Source: Onchocerca volvulus (lineage: Eukaryota; Nematoda; Chromadorea; Rhabditida; Onchocercidae). From it: a DNA stretch of 64,000 nucleotides. The translations under genes were made by a program, and so were the position numbers. Below are positions 1 through 12,321 of this stretch, piece after piece. The notes beneath the pieces were generated by a model. That model did not search any database. It was given only the letters and a program-made list of their open reading frames with translations, and was not told the DNA's origin. Position 1 is the stretch's first letter. Each line of letters begins with the position of its first letter. The stretch is from NCBI GenBank assembly GCA_000499405.2, contig HG738138.1, positions 13,145,208 through 13,209,207 of the forward strand. The letters run 5' to 3'.

Positions 1-89
1 TATTGTTGAACTAAGAAATATCTTTATTAAAGAACTGTTGAACTAGCGGCTTATGTACATTTACCAAACATATCGAATCATACTAATAG

Positions 90-2477
90 TGAAAAGGAAT
101 CCGATTTGGTCAATACAAGGTCACTGGAACTTGCTCTTGATCAAAAAAATTATTTGGAACAACGAAATTGTTATTTGGAGTAAGCTTTTTATAAATTTGC
201 CCTCCTATGCAACAAGATTAATTTTATCAAACCTTTTCAGATATATTGGTTTTAATAAAATTGTTGAATATTAGAATTATACGTTAATTGTTGGAAGCTG
301 ATAGCTCTTTAAGCATGTTAAAATCTTTGAAAAAAAAACACCATTTCCATAATTCATTTTTTATCTCATAATTTGGTTTAACACTAGATCCAAAATGGTC
401 GAGTTGAAGACAAAAATGGAAGAAATCAGTTTGTCTGCTCTCAATAATGTTAGTATAATATATTTTATAATTTTTGAAAGTATAATACCTTTGATTTATT
501 TTCAGAATGAATGCGAATTTCTGTGTATACCTTAATTTTTAAGAATGAATAAAGATTTTGTACCTTGTAATATATACGTAATAAAGATTTCGGATCTTAT
601 AGTACATATGTAATATATATGAAGTATTCAAAGTAATTTTTCTAGTTATCTGGTGCTACAACAGAAGATGTGTCGATGGTGACCAATGAGCATATTGCTA
701 CAGTGGAAGCATTGGAAAAGGAAAAGTCTGTCTTATTATCTGTCTGTTTTAAGATATTTATTCAATTTCAAACAAAAAACAATTCCTCTCCGATGTTAAT
801 TGCATTTCAGAACAGAACTAGCTCAGTTAGCATCCGAAAAAGAAGATTCCATACGAATTTTACGACAACAACTAGCGGATACGAAAAAAGTGAATGTTGA
901 TTTGTATGAGAAAATTCGTGTTGTAGAAGGGAAATATCGACAGCTGGAAAAAGATATGATGAGTGCTAATAAGCGATATAACCATGTGAGTTTTTTTTTT
1001 CTTTTTTTTTTTTTTTTTTTCGATAAAATTGGTGTGGAATCATCGAGATACCGTTTATTTGTGGTTGTAATTAAAAACGAAATATTGAATTTGATGATAA
1101 ATGAAACCAGTTTGTTGAGGAGAGAGAACAGCAACAACAAGTCATCAATGTATTGAACGAAAGAAATTCTATGCGTGAAATGGATTTGGAACATGAAACT
1201 GGGACTTCAGAAATGTTGAAAAAGGAATTAGCCGACAAAACTGATGAATACATGCAAACATTGAATGTGTTGGAAAAGAAACAGGTGGAAAGGCTTAAAT
1301 TTCTTAAGTCTCAATTTTTAATTTCTAATTAAAAAAGTCATCATAGATATTTTTTATGTGAAATGAAAACATTGGACGTAATTTGTACGTGTTTAGCAAG
1401 AACTGGCTGTTGCGAATGACCGGCTTGGAAAATTACAGCGTCAGAGTTCTGAGTTGAATGAAAAGCTGAAACAGTTGCCTGTAATAAAACAGGTTCGTTT
1501 TATTCTTTATTTATAATAATGAATACTACATAAATGTCGATTTAGAAGTTATGCTGGGCGCATGGTTGATTTATCGGTTTGCCATTTTGACCGTCACTTC
1601 CGATGATGAAGTTCAACACATGAATGTTGTGCTCCAAGAACTGGCAAAAACTATCGCGCCCCCATGAAATACGGAAGAATCGATAATTTGTTCTGTATAT
1701 TCTTTCACGCACCTGCTATTTGTCATATTCATCGATTCTTGGTTTCATTAACATTATCATCCTTTCTGTTTGCAAATAGAGCTAGTGTTTTCTAATTTTA
1801 ATTATTTTTCAGGAACTCGAAGAATTGACTGCTAGTTATAAATATAAAAGTGAGAAACTGGAGGAATGTGAAAAAGCTTTAGAAGAACTTGGTGGACATC
1901 TTTCGGAGTATGTCATTAGTCCATCTACATAGAATTTAGCGCTGATAGTGCCGATTGTGCGATTTTGCCCACCATCTCTGATGGCCTGCAAGAAATATAT
2001 TATTATTTCAGGTCAAAGTTGAAAGTAGTTGAATTGAAAGAAGAATTGTTGCCTCTTTCGGAAGCTGAGTGGGAAAAGGATGGCAATGTCTTGAATTGTA
2101 AAGGATGCAATTTGCAGTTCAGTATGAGTAAACGGAAGCATCATTGCAGGTTTGTCTAGAAAGTATATCTTGTAACATATCTTTTAGAAAGTAGACAGGC
2201 GGGCTGAGCTTGATATTCGTCAGGAATGATTTATAATGATTAGCATGACCGCGAGTTCGAAGTATGTTTATTAATAAGCTTATGTTTTATTTTAAAAAGT
2301 AGGGACAATTTCTGTTTTAGGAATTGCGGCTCTATATTTTGCAATTCGTGCACCGATGCTCGCGTCAAGCTGCCTTCTAGTGCTAAACCAGTGCGAGTCT
2401 GTTTGCACTGCTACAACTTATTGCGCTGGAGACATAATTCTTCTTTAGAAGAAAATTCATCACTTAATTCTTTTTAA
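90..2477 (+). CDS. Coiled-coil FYVE zinc-finger protein (RUFY/EEA1-like), 3' part
   Basis: Exons read as 90-179, 388-448, 646-~741, ~827-985, 1111-1284, 1397-1492, 1813-1907, 2012-2149 and 2321-2477 (TAA at 2475), giving about 354 residues. The first exon starts mid-codon, so the 5' end lies outside the window. Only the 741/827 junction is uncertain, because several donors and acceptors fit. Residues 1 to ~280 are charged Glu/Lys/Gln-rich heptad-like coiled coil. The C-terminus is a complete FYVE domain: a WEKD motif, the basic KRKHHCRNCG patch, a PVRVC motif and four Cys-x-x-Cys pairs (CKGC, CRNC, CNSC, CLHC) that would bind two zinc ions. FYVE domains bind phosphatidylinositol-3-phosphate on early endosomes. 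The coiled coil suggests a dimeric tether or Rab effector. The finger's flanks (KRKHHCRNCG followed by LPSSAKPVRVC) look more like RUFY than EEA1, but the N-terminal RUN or C2H2 domain that would decide this is not in the window. Confidence 0.87.
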
Positions 2478-2676
2478 TTTTGATCGATGTAATTGTTAGA
2501 AACCTCTTGTAAATGAATAACCGTTGTTGACTTATATATGAAAGAACTAGTGTTGTAATTTTCTACGATTTTTGATCCTTGCCTTTCTTTCCACTCCATT
2601 GACTTGAATTTCATGTTGACAGGAGTGAAGTGACATTCTGTAAATGATTTTGTCTTGATATAAATGATGTTTTCGG

Positions 2677-2682
2677 AATAAA
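2677..2682 (+). terminator. Polyadenylation signal of the FYVE gene
   Basis: An AATAAA hexamer lies about 200 bases after the TAA stop and is the best-placed cleavage signal in the 3' UTR. Confidence 0.5.
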
Positions 2683-3571
2683 TGGATTTCGGTTTATATT
2701 TTGGATATTATAGTAAAGCAGCATTTCCGGATAAAGAAAGTGTCATTGTAAAATACCGTATTTTGAAAACTTTCGGTTGATTAATTAGAAAGTTTCTTAG
2801 TCAGAAAAATTGAACTGATTTCGAGGGCATCCTTCGAAAAGAAGTGGCTTGTTCAAAGAGAATTGTGTTCAGTTTAAGCACTTGTTCAGTGCTTTAAAGT
2901 TCCAATTATTGCTTACAAGAATCGGGCTGGATTTTTTTGGGACTTTCGTGATTCTGTTCTGCTTTTTCCTTTGACTTAAATAAGCTGACTTGGTGGATAT
3001 TACAATAAGATGAAATTTCCACTGCCATGAAATCTTGCATGGGTTTAGCGGAGTGTTTGTAGTTGCAAATATTTGTTTGCAATTTTTATCATTAGCATGC
3101 GTACGGCCTACTTCTTTAAGGCAAATCATGCAGCGAAGATAGCAATAATAGTAGCAGGTAGAACTGAAGTTGAATTTTGCTGTTATCATCACTGCATCCT
3201 CATGAATGGATGCATCGGTCGGGTAAAGGAACTGGTTGTTTCTAAACGATACATACGTTTTGATTTTCGTTTTCCTCTTTTTACTTATTTAAAGGCGTTA
3301 TTCCAATATTGTTGTCACTACTATCACCACCGCAATAATATTCTCTTCCTACCACCTGTACTTCCTATCCCGAATCATTCAACCCGTCTCTGTCCCCTCC
3401 TCTCCCATTTCCCCTCCCCCCACCCCTCTTGATCTAATGACAATCGCACTTTGTTATCAGTATACTATCTCTTCTTACCCATCCAACCAATATTTGTTTC
3501 CCATCTCAACTTACCTTAAATCATTAAGATCTTATCCGCCATATTTGTCCAAGTTTTCCCAACTTCACATT

Positions 3572-3575
3572 TTTT

Positions 3576-3611
<36 letters not shown>

Positions 3612-3624
3612 ATTTATTTTTTAA

Positions 3625-3660
<36 letters not shown>
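3572..3660. repeat. Long poly-T tracts
   Basis: Two T runs of about 30 bases each are separated by an AT-rich spacer. They are simple-sequence DNA, probably length-variable and prone to assembly error. Confidence 0.9.
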
Positions 3661-5420
3661 TTAAATTAGACTTCCAGTATTTAACAAATCATTTATTATA
3701 TTCACTGGAGACTAATTGATTCTGCAATGTTTAGCAAAAATAGGTTGATTCACTCCGAAATAACTGTAATTCTATCTGGACCAATTTCGAAATCATATTT
3801 GTAATAAAGTCACTTAGCCAGTCACTGTCTGCTGGAAATAGCTTTTGGATTTTAAATTCTGTCATACAACAGGATTCTGACATTTTGACATGCTTAGCTT
3901 ATATCTTCTTACGATTGCTAATTCTATTTTCCAGATAAATGAAATAAATAGCAGTAGTATTGAAGCATGAAGAGTTCATCAGTTATGTTCAATGAAGCCG
4001 GGAGAAGTATCGAGTCGAGCTGTATGATTTTTAAAAAGAAAACGGTTCTCATTTTAAATTTACATTAATGCAAGACAATTAGATTAGACTAAAAATATGC
4101 CGTTACTTGCAGTGAGTATGATAAAGAACTTAGTAACAATAAGTGTTTCTCCGATATTTTTCTTTGTTTCCAAGATGTATGATGAATTCAGTGGACACGG
4201 TGTTATCTATTATGTTCACAACCGAATGACATCAGTGTCGCTGTTATCTACATTTACAAAAATCACAAGCGACGTCTAAAAAATAATGAAACCTCAGCGA
4301 TTCCACTCAGTACCTTCGTGGGTCTCGAAACTGGCTAGTTTTTCCGCTTCTATTTTTTTGTGATTTCCAAGAATTTTGCCTCATAATTTTAACGATTAAG
4401 TAGTAAATATCTGATCGGCAATTGAAAACACTGCATACTATATGTGTTCAACCGCATACTGGTGGTGTTTTTAACAGTGATTTTCTTTTTCAGGTTTTGA
4501 GCTGAAAAAACAAAATAATACAATGTGTGTTATTACTCAATTATACATTTTAACCGTTTCATTTCAAGCAGCTGAAATGTTGACAATGTGGGAGACTTGG
4601 ATTTATCATACATGTTCCAAAGGTTAATATCTGTTATCTTGTCTCATTCATTGATCTCTGCAAATTTTCGGTATTATTACGCTTTGATGATATTCATATT
4701 TTGATAATGTTTTTGTCTTAATACTTATTTCACTAGTACAATTTCCTGATCAGCCAACACCAATTATTTGTCATTTGCTCAGCTTCTGTTTATTGAAAAC
4801 TTCAAGTTCAAACGTTAACTCTTAGAACACCTAACCCAATATAGAAATGATAACAGGCAAAGCGCCATTGAAATACGACTAAATTATATCACAAACTAAG
4901 CAAGCCGAGAAAACAATGCATTATGTTCTGATCTGCTAAGAAGAGATGTTTTCTACTGCTGACAATTTGTTAGTTGATATTGCTTGCAGAATGACTTTAG
5001 AACAGTTCAAATTAATCAACTGCTTGAAAAGTCTGTTACATTATCATATTGTGCCACAGTACTATAACACTATTCTACGTCATACTTCCGTATTATTTGT
5101 GGATTTTTATTTTTGAATTCAAATGCCGAATAGGAATCGAATTCATCTTCTTACTTTTTCGTCTTCAATTTATTATTCGGTACGCCAGTGCCGAACAATT
5201 TTCATTGGACATTTATGTAATAATTGGACTTCATAACTAGAACCAATGTTTACAGAATATCTTAGAATGGACTAAGCTGATTGACAATCGAAACAAGAGG
5301 GAATTTAACAATTCATTATTGATAAATTGAGACTGAGTAGCTTTAACTGGGGTTTACTGGAGAAATAGCTTGATGTTTCATTAACTGAAAGGACTGAACC
5401 CACCTGACCTATTATTCCAG

Positions 5421-8400
5421 AGAGAATGCCAAATAGTGTGTGCCTTGATAATATTAACAACAGTGGGAGGAAATGGTTCGAAAAATCTGATAAACTTTAT
5501 TCTTTTATTTTACATTTTCTGCACCATCCTTTTTTTTTTTTTTTATTATTTACATTTATTTTACACATATATGAATTTGCAGGTTCACTATTTTATGCAC
5601 AACTGATAGGCGCGCCTGAAACAAGCCGGGCATATGATTCGTTAAATTGTGAAGTTCGACTGCATATACATGTTAGCTTTTGAAATTCATTCGCAATTGC
5701 TCGTCTTTTGATGCAAAATTATTAAATTTGCCAAGTTAAGGAGAAATGGAAGAGGTGAAAAAAAAAGAAGCAATAATACAATCGAAACGGTTCGTTCAAG
5801 ATTTTCAGAAAATTTTTAGAATGGCCGCATCGCACTTGTTGATGGCTATCCACAACGTTTGCTTGGTTTCTGGTTTCTGAACGATATCATTCGGGTTTGT
5901 TTTAACGACAATAAGTTGCAATTCTTCGCAAATGATAAAAGTGGTTTGGATGATGGCATGTATTCGCTGGTCTGTGGACGAATACAGCTCCTCGAGAAGC
6001 ACTATAATTTAGCTAATATGCCTGTAAGTTGTTCTCATGCTCTCTTTTAATTTATGAATTTCATTTTGCTATAACTTTTTAGGTTATTCAAACGGAATTG
6101 GAGTGCGATAGTATTACTATCTGACGCAAGTCCGAGAATGCAGTCTGTCAGAACGTGATGGGGAAAAAAAAAAACACACATCAGATTTAATTGCATGAGA
6201 CGTCTGATCCATGGAAAAAGCTGATTTTTCGATCTGCTTCCCTATCACACGTCAGTTTAAAAATACGTTTGGCGCTGTAGCTACATTTTTTTTTCAGTAA
6301 CAATATATTCATTTAATAATTTTCCAATTTAGGGATTACTTACCGCATTCTTGAAGCAGAAAGAAGGTGATGGATTGTGGTATGAGGATAAATTTGCTGA
6401 TTCTTCACAAACGATAATCCAACATTCTAATATGTGTGACATCCAAAACCCTGAAATAAATCGTTTTGGTCTTCCGTAAGTTTATTTCCCTTTTGAGAAC
6501 TAATAAATTTAAGGAAAATGTAAAACATTCCGTAAAAATTCGAAAAACCTGGAATTTTCGTTGGTTTCTGGAATATGTCATTCTTTCATTATATCACTTC
6601 TGACAGTTCTTAAACTTCTATTTTAGCTCTGTACATCGAAGTACGAGTCGGAAATCGAAAATCTCAGGTACTTTTACTTGAACACTGAATTCCGTTTCAA
6701 TTTATTCACTTAATTTAGTGTCTAAAACCCTTTATAATGACAGTATTCCAAGTGATGCTAAATAACATTAATATTTTTCCGAAGTTTTAATCGCAAAAAT
6801 TTTTTTTGCAAAATTTCCGGAAAGCTTAGAGTAAGATGTATAGCCATTGGATATGAGCGTGTAGAATGTACCCTGATTCACTGAACAAAAACGCTATTTG
6901 TACTTGCAGTGTCCCCAAGTGCTGCATCTGCTTCATATGTCAATGTGCTGATGGATCCCAGATCTCTTCCGTTATGTAAGTAATACATGCATGTATTTAA
7001 TTAAGTACAGAATTATGCATTCATCTCTTTTTTTTCTGTCGTTATTGGATCCATACTGTACATGTGCTTTGTTAGGAATATCAACACCAGTTCGGTTACT
7101 ATTTGGGACCAGATATACTGATTGAGAAAATACCTAAGTTATAGTCAGGAAACGATAACAATTCAACAAGATTAAAATAAGATGGGAGATGTTCCGGAAG
7201 CCTGAAAGAAGTCAAGAATATTGGCAAATACAAACAAAATAAGATAAATCTAATAAGCAGTATCAGCGTATGACCATATAGTTCGTGGCATTCTAAAGAT
7301 GTAGTGGGAGTGATGCTTAGGTGGAGAGTTCGAGTTCCTCATCTCGTCACTATCGACAACGTGTGTGCGTGTGTGTATATGCGTGTGCGTGTGTGTATGG
7401 GTGTGCTATTTCCAGCTAATGCTCCATCGATGGCATCGTGCTGTGTGTCGTATGTAAATGATATGGGTGAGGAATGCCTGCATTCTCAGAGTGAACCTTC
7501 CGTATTATCCGTTGGACATTGGGATAAATCATCCGCTGTCCTGCTCAATTCGTCTGTCAGGAATCGCAATATTCCGGCATTCTCGAACGCTGCAACATCA
7601 AATAAAATCTTATCACGTGCAGATAGCTGGCCAAGGCCACTGACTGATGAAATCATCCGAGAGGTTAGTTATATTTGAATCGTTTAAATTGCAAATGATT
7701 TGAAATTTCAAAACTCTTTCAAGAACTTCACAAAACAAATTAAGTTGAGCGGATAAATCGAACCAATCAAACAGAAATGGAATGCAAAAATGTGAATGCT
7801 ATTTATGGTACAAAGCTATTAATATGTAGATCACCTTAACACTGAAATTACTGGTCAAACAAAGACCAAGTAATTATATGTTATTATTATATCGTGATTA
7901 TATGTTTCTGACATCTCTGTTATAACTGTATAAGCAAAACAAACTCTTCGGATTTCAAATTTTGCGAGAGTTTACTTTTTTTTTAGAGATCTTCCAGAAG
8001 CATCTATAATATACTCGTATCAGGCTCTTCAGTAACAGAATACCCTAGTCGTACGATAGTTGGAAATGTTTTAGAGAGAATTGTCTGTGCATACTCGAGA
8101 ATGGTGTGCTGTTAATGGCAGGGAAACTAAGGGACGATTTGTAAAGCAAGAGAAGAAGAATACTACTGGGAGCAAGCATTACGAGTGTAGCAGCTTTCGG
8201 AGACAATCTGGGTTAGTTCTGAACGGTATTCCTAAAAGATGTCTGGTTTAACTGAGTCAAGTGGAATTTGCTCTGGTGGCATTCGGTGATTTCAGTGTAG
8301 TATACCTTGGGGCACCATACTAAAGCTTGCTACATTTTAGTAGTACTATGGCATGCATTGATTCTGCAAGCAAGCATTTATGATTGTACCATTATTCGCC

Positions 8401-11400
8401 ATACTTTTAGTTCGGCAATTTCGACATAGTTGTTTGTTCTGTTTGGAAAACCTTAAAATTTCAAGGATATGATATATCGTTGATGTTGCCATAAAACCAC
8501 AAAAAATTTGCGAAGTTTTGATTATGTAACGAAAAAGAAAATTACTTGTAATTAATCAAACATTGAAATATTTATTCAGTTGTATTCAGTGCTTTATAAT
8601 TGTTTACGGTAGGCGTCTCCCGAAACGTTCAAGGTCATTGGGAATGGAATCTAGATATTTAAGTTCATCACGAGAGAAAAACTGGAACCGTGCGAAACGT
8701 ATTATTGGTGGTGTGAGGAAATCGATTAATGATTTGAATGCATGTAAAGTAAGTGGATAATAAAATAGCTTGACTAGCCAGAAGGAGGATTTTAATTCCA
8801 TTTAAAATCTTCACTTAATTCATAAGAATTACTTCATTCTGTGGTATTGTTAGGTGTTTTTTAAATATATTTGCACAAGCACAAACATTTTCTTAAAAGA
8901 TATACAAATAAATTAATGCATATATATGTTCCTTTATTATTTGTCACACAACGTTTCAAGTTCTTCACCGATTGATTTGGAAATTTGATACTGCATTCGA
9001 ATAGGGTGCATTTTTATATAAATAAGGTGCGTGTTTAAGAACTTTCGGAGATTTAAAATTTTGAGCAAACGTTTACATTTTTACTTATATAGACTAGATG
9101 GATCCACGTTTCGCGTGGCAGTCTACCTAGTGCATATGTATATATTTATTATTTATTGGTTTATTAATTTATCTACATTTATATCCAATTTTATTTTAGT
9201 TTTCGGCATCACTGGATAAATTAGCATTACCCGCAATGTTGCATCATGAAACAGCGGTTAGTTTTAATTTTTATTTGCCTTAGTTTGCGTGTTTTTTTTT
9301 TCTTGGTGAAAATCAGGCGTTTACTTGCTCCGAAGCTTGTAGGCAATGGCATCATCATCTATTGATGACACCAAACAAATTGAACGAGTATTACCTGATG
9401 GCTTGCAGGAAACAGAAATCACAAACCAAGGTTATAGTTAGTATTTTCGAGCTTTGAACGATTTCAAAATTCCGCTTATGAAAAAAGAAAAAATCCGGAA
9501 AATACTTGAGTTGGAAATACTTTGGCTAAGATTCCATGTCATTGAGAAGGCTCCTTATTATATTTTGTCCTTGATTAATTACCGAAAAATATTATGAATT
9601 GATTGACTTGCGAATTTGATGGTAATCGTTACATTTTTCGTCTGTTTGCAGTTGCAGTCAGGAAGTTTAGGATGTTGCATAAATAAATTGAATATCTATG
9701 CAAGCATTAAGTACTCTCAACAATAGGCTTCTACTTGATTTATGATTTTTTTTAGGTTTTGCCTCATCATTATCTGCACAGTCTATGAACAGATTACCTG
9801 GTCTAATCAAATTACCGCCCAAAAAATTTAGCCTTATACGTGCTCGCCATATACTCACAAAAAGCCTGCAAAAATCGATTTCAGGTTCATTTTCGGTACG
9901 TGATGATTCTCGATTTTATCATGTCTTCGAATTTAATTCATTGTTTTCTAGGGCAAAGTCAATTTCATATTTCAAGGGTTTTAAAAACAAATGAATATTA
10001 TTAATATTGTCCTAAAAACTCATAGAAAAGTGACAAACGAAAGCAATTACGAGCAGGGAAGATAATCAGTTGATGAATAATGGAAAAATGAAATTGAGAT
10101 TCGTTCAAACTATATTGACCTGCTTAGAAATATGACGGCGAGCGATCCGCGAATCATTTCAATCTAGAAGATGCCAAATGCACGGAACCTTTGGTTGACA
10201 GTATCGAATCGGCAGTGAAAAAGAGTCGAGCCCGTTTACTTGAAGCAGAACGGCGAAATTCGGGACTTAATGATAGAGCAAGTCCAACAAGTCGATCTAG
10301 GTCTCATTATGATTTTCCGTTTAATTTTACATACTGCATCTATCTAAGACGTGACACAATTGAAATATCGCTACGAAATATGCATATTTTTTATAAGTTT
10401 GGGTCCTATTTCATATAGAAAATTATGCGAAAATTTTCTCCTGAATTTCGTTGATATTGCAGGTATTGGTTTTGGTTTAATATGAAAATTAGAAAGGTCA
10501 TTTCAGCCATTCAGTCCGGACAACATTACCAGAAAACGTGGCAGTATCATCAACTTGGTCAACTGTTGGTCTCTCTTATGTTACCGAATCTTGTCTGTCG
10601 AGCTTCGATCAGAAATCACCCGTGAAGAATACTATGTCAGCCGTCGATGAATGCTACAATGCTGTGAAGTTAGATTATCTTTTTTGATCCATAATAACAT
10701 GTTTAAATTGTTAGGTTTGGAATTTAATTAATTTCAAATGAAATTCAACATAACTTTTTTTTTATTAGTTCTGATAGTTCTTCCGTTTAGTATTTCGAAT
10801 ATTTAAAATGAGAGAAAGAATAAGAGAAATCAATATTTCAGCTTGTTTTCAATGATACCTGATCGACAGCTTATCAAAAAAAGTGAAAGTCTTTCTCCAG
10901 CACCAGTGAGAACGGATTTACTGCCACTAGTAAAGAGGCCATCCAGGGTTGAAAGCATGAAGGTAAAGTTTGTGAAGTTTCAGTGGGTCATAAAAATATA
11001 CAGCTTCTTTCCTTGGTTCTTACTTAATTATCTATTTCAAGTGAGGACTAAAATATTGCATTTTGGAGTGTAAGCTGCAGCGATTTGGTTTTTTCGTAGT
11101 TCTGGATGTATCTTTTTAAAAGATGTTTCTGTTTATATTTGATCAAAGAAGGTTTTTTGGATTTACAATAACTGGAAGTGTGTTGTGTTCTTCTGCAAAA
11201 CCCTAATTTGGTCTTTTTCTTCAAGTCCTTCGGATTTTGATGTTTTCAGAATTCCTTAACAGTCGCGAAAGAAACGAATGCAGAAAAGTGTCAGTCGATA
11301 CCATTGTGCACAGCAACGGCCTCGCTTTCAGGAAGTTACTGTAATTTGGAAACCAAAAGTAGCAGGAATTTATCCCAAAAATCAGCCGAAGTTTCTCGTA

Positions 11401-11938
11401 CTGTTTATGTACAAATCGATCCTGTAGCGACACTTGGCGCAACACAGGTATCAGTTCTATAACCAATCAATTTTTGCATCAAATTTTGATGACTTAGCTT
11501 ATGTTTATTTTTATAATAAATCAATACGAATACATCCAAATATTTATTTATATATTAAGGAATGATTATCAAAAATTGTTCCTCCTAAAAAATGTTTACT
11601 TGCTTTTCATTTCAAGACCCAACAAACAATGATGAGGGATCGTGCACGTGTTGACAACTTAGTTAAAAATAAACATTTTTCGAGCCAAAATAATATGGAA
11701 AGCAAGGATCGAAGTGGTTAGTTCCAGTCAAAAACATTAAATTTATCTAAATTAGCCTAAAGTACTTTATCGTTTATTTAGCTTAAATTTGCCGCGGAGT
11801 TGTTTATCGCCAACTCAAAATTTCCATTTATACAACTTTCTTTTTGCAGATGAAGGATGGAATAGAAGTGGTTTTTTTGCCCGTCGATTGTGGCGGAAAT
11901 TTCCAGTGTCAAAATCATATTCTGATCTCCGTTTCTGA
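5421..11938 (+). CDS. 17-exon gene, basic Ser-rich protein of about 710 residues, family not recognised
   Basis: Exons: 5421-5475, 5583-5671, 5820-6023, 6333-6475, 6627-6667, 6910-6975, 7416-7663, 8590-8748, 9200-9256, 9343-9430, 9756-9895, 10128-10300, 10507-10668, 10842-10962, 11250-11447, 11617-11716, 11850-11938 (TGA at 11936). Every phase matches and the exons sum to 2133 nt. The first exon has no ATG, so at least one upstream exon is missing. The acceptor of exon 8 is the least certain. The N-terminal ~200 residues (exons 1-4) look globular, with a hydrophobic, aromatic-rich stretch around YPQRLLGFWFLNDIIRVCF. The rest is low-complexity, Ser/Asn-rich and basic (KRSRSLG, KKSRARLLEAERR, a final FFARRLWRKF helix before SYSDLRF), as in scaffold or adaptor proteins. 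The length and plan (globular N-terminus, Ser-rich tail, no SH3) would suit a nematode UNC-14/RUN-type adaptor, but I could not see a convincing RUN motif. The function is left open. Confidence 0.75.
7355..7408 (+). repeat. Imperfect GT-rich microsatellite abutting a splice acceptor
   Basis: Alternating GT/TG with occasional C and A occupies the last ~55 bases before the acceptor of exon 7416-7663. Only a short CTATTTCCAG tract remains as the polypyrimidine signal. Confidence 0.8.
8945..9130. repeat. Intronic copy of a dispersed repeat, with a terminal hairpin
   Basis: The first ~70 bases (AGTTCTTCACCGATTG, then GCATTCGAATAGGG) match the segment at about 50765-50845. The next part (AAGAACTTTCGGAGATTT...GAGCAAACG) is the reverse complement of the segment at about 50220-50265. 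The right edge has a stem CCACG...CGTGG (9104-9118), with AGACT...AGTCT outside it (9091-9124), then CTAG followed by T. That end resembles a Helitron 3' terminus (hairpin then CTRR, inserted before T). The element lies in the intron between exons 8748 and 9200 of the 17-exon gene. Confidence 0.5.
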
Positions 11939-12315
11939 CAATTTCATAAATTTGTGCATATCGATGGAATTATATCCAATTCGTCAGGTTCCGTTTGCTT
12001 AACCGTCTTTTTTATTTCGAATCAACTTGAATATTTTTTGCTATATGAAATGGAAAAGAATTCCTTCTAAGCTTTTAAACTATGAATTCAAAATTAAAAT
12101 TTTTTTTATTCTACTGATGACCAATTTTTAGTATTATTACGAAATTGCCGAATTCCCTGACATAAATTTCAATGTTCTTTTCTGATTTTTATCTAATGTT
12201 TACTATTTTTGTTTCCTGAATGGCATCCTAATATTCCGACTTATCTTTTTTATGTGATATTCTTCCTACGCAACTATTAATTTTCATGCTTAATTTTGTT
12301 CTTTATTTCTGAATG

Positions 12316-12321
12316 AATAAA
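12316..12321 (+). terminator. Polyadenylation signal of the 17-exon gene
   Basis: An AATAAA hexamer lies about 380 bases after the TGA stop. Confidence 0.45.

Larger units (their letters stand above)
2478..5420. other. 3' UTR and intergenic DNA without a recognisable gene
   Basis: I see no exon chain here. The stretch holds the 3' UTR of the FYVE gene, a pyrimidine-rich segment (about 3280-3560), two long T runs (about 3575-3660) and A+T-rich filler. Upstream exons of the next gene, including its start codon, could lie in the last 1 kb. I could not fix one: an ATG near 4580 is followed by a donor-like site, but its phase does not join the exon at 5421. Confidence 0.6.

Noticed and set aside
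5421..6475. RUN domain, to name the 17-exon gene unc-14
   Set aside because: Length and layout would suit it, but I could not match the RUN core motifs residue by residue, so no symbol was given. A profile search with the translated exons 1-4 would decide it.
7285..7345. tRNA-like B-box (GAGTTCGAGTTCCTC)
   Set aside because: No matching acceptor stem, D-arm or anticodon arm could be folded around it; it sits inside an intron next to a microsatellite.
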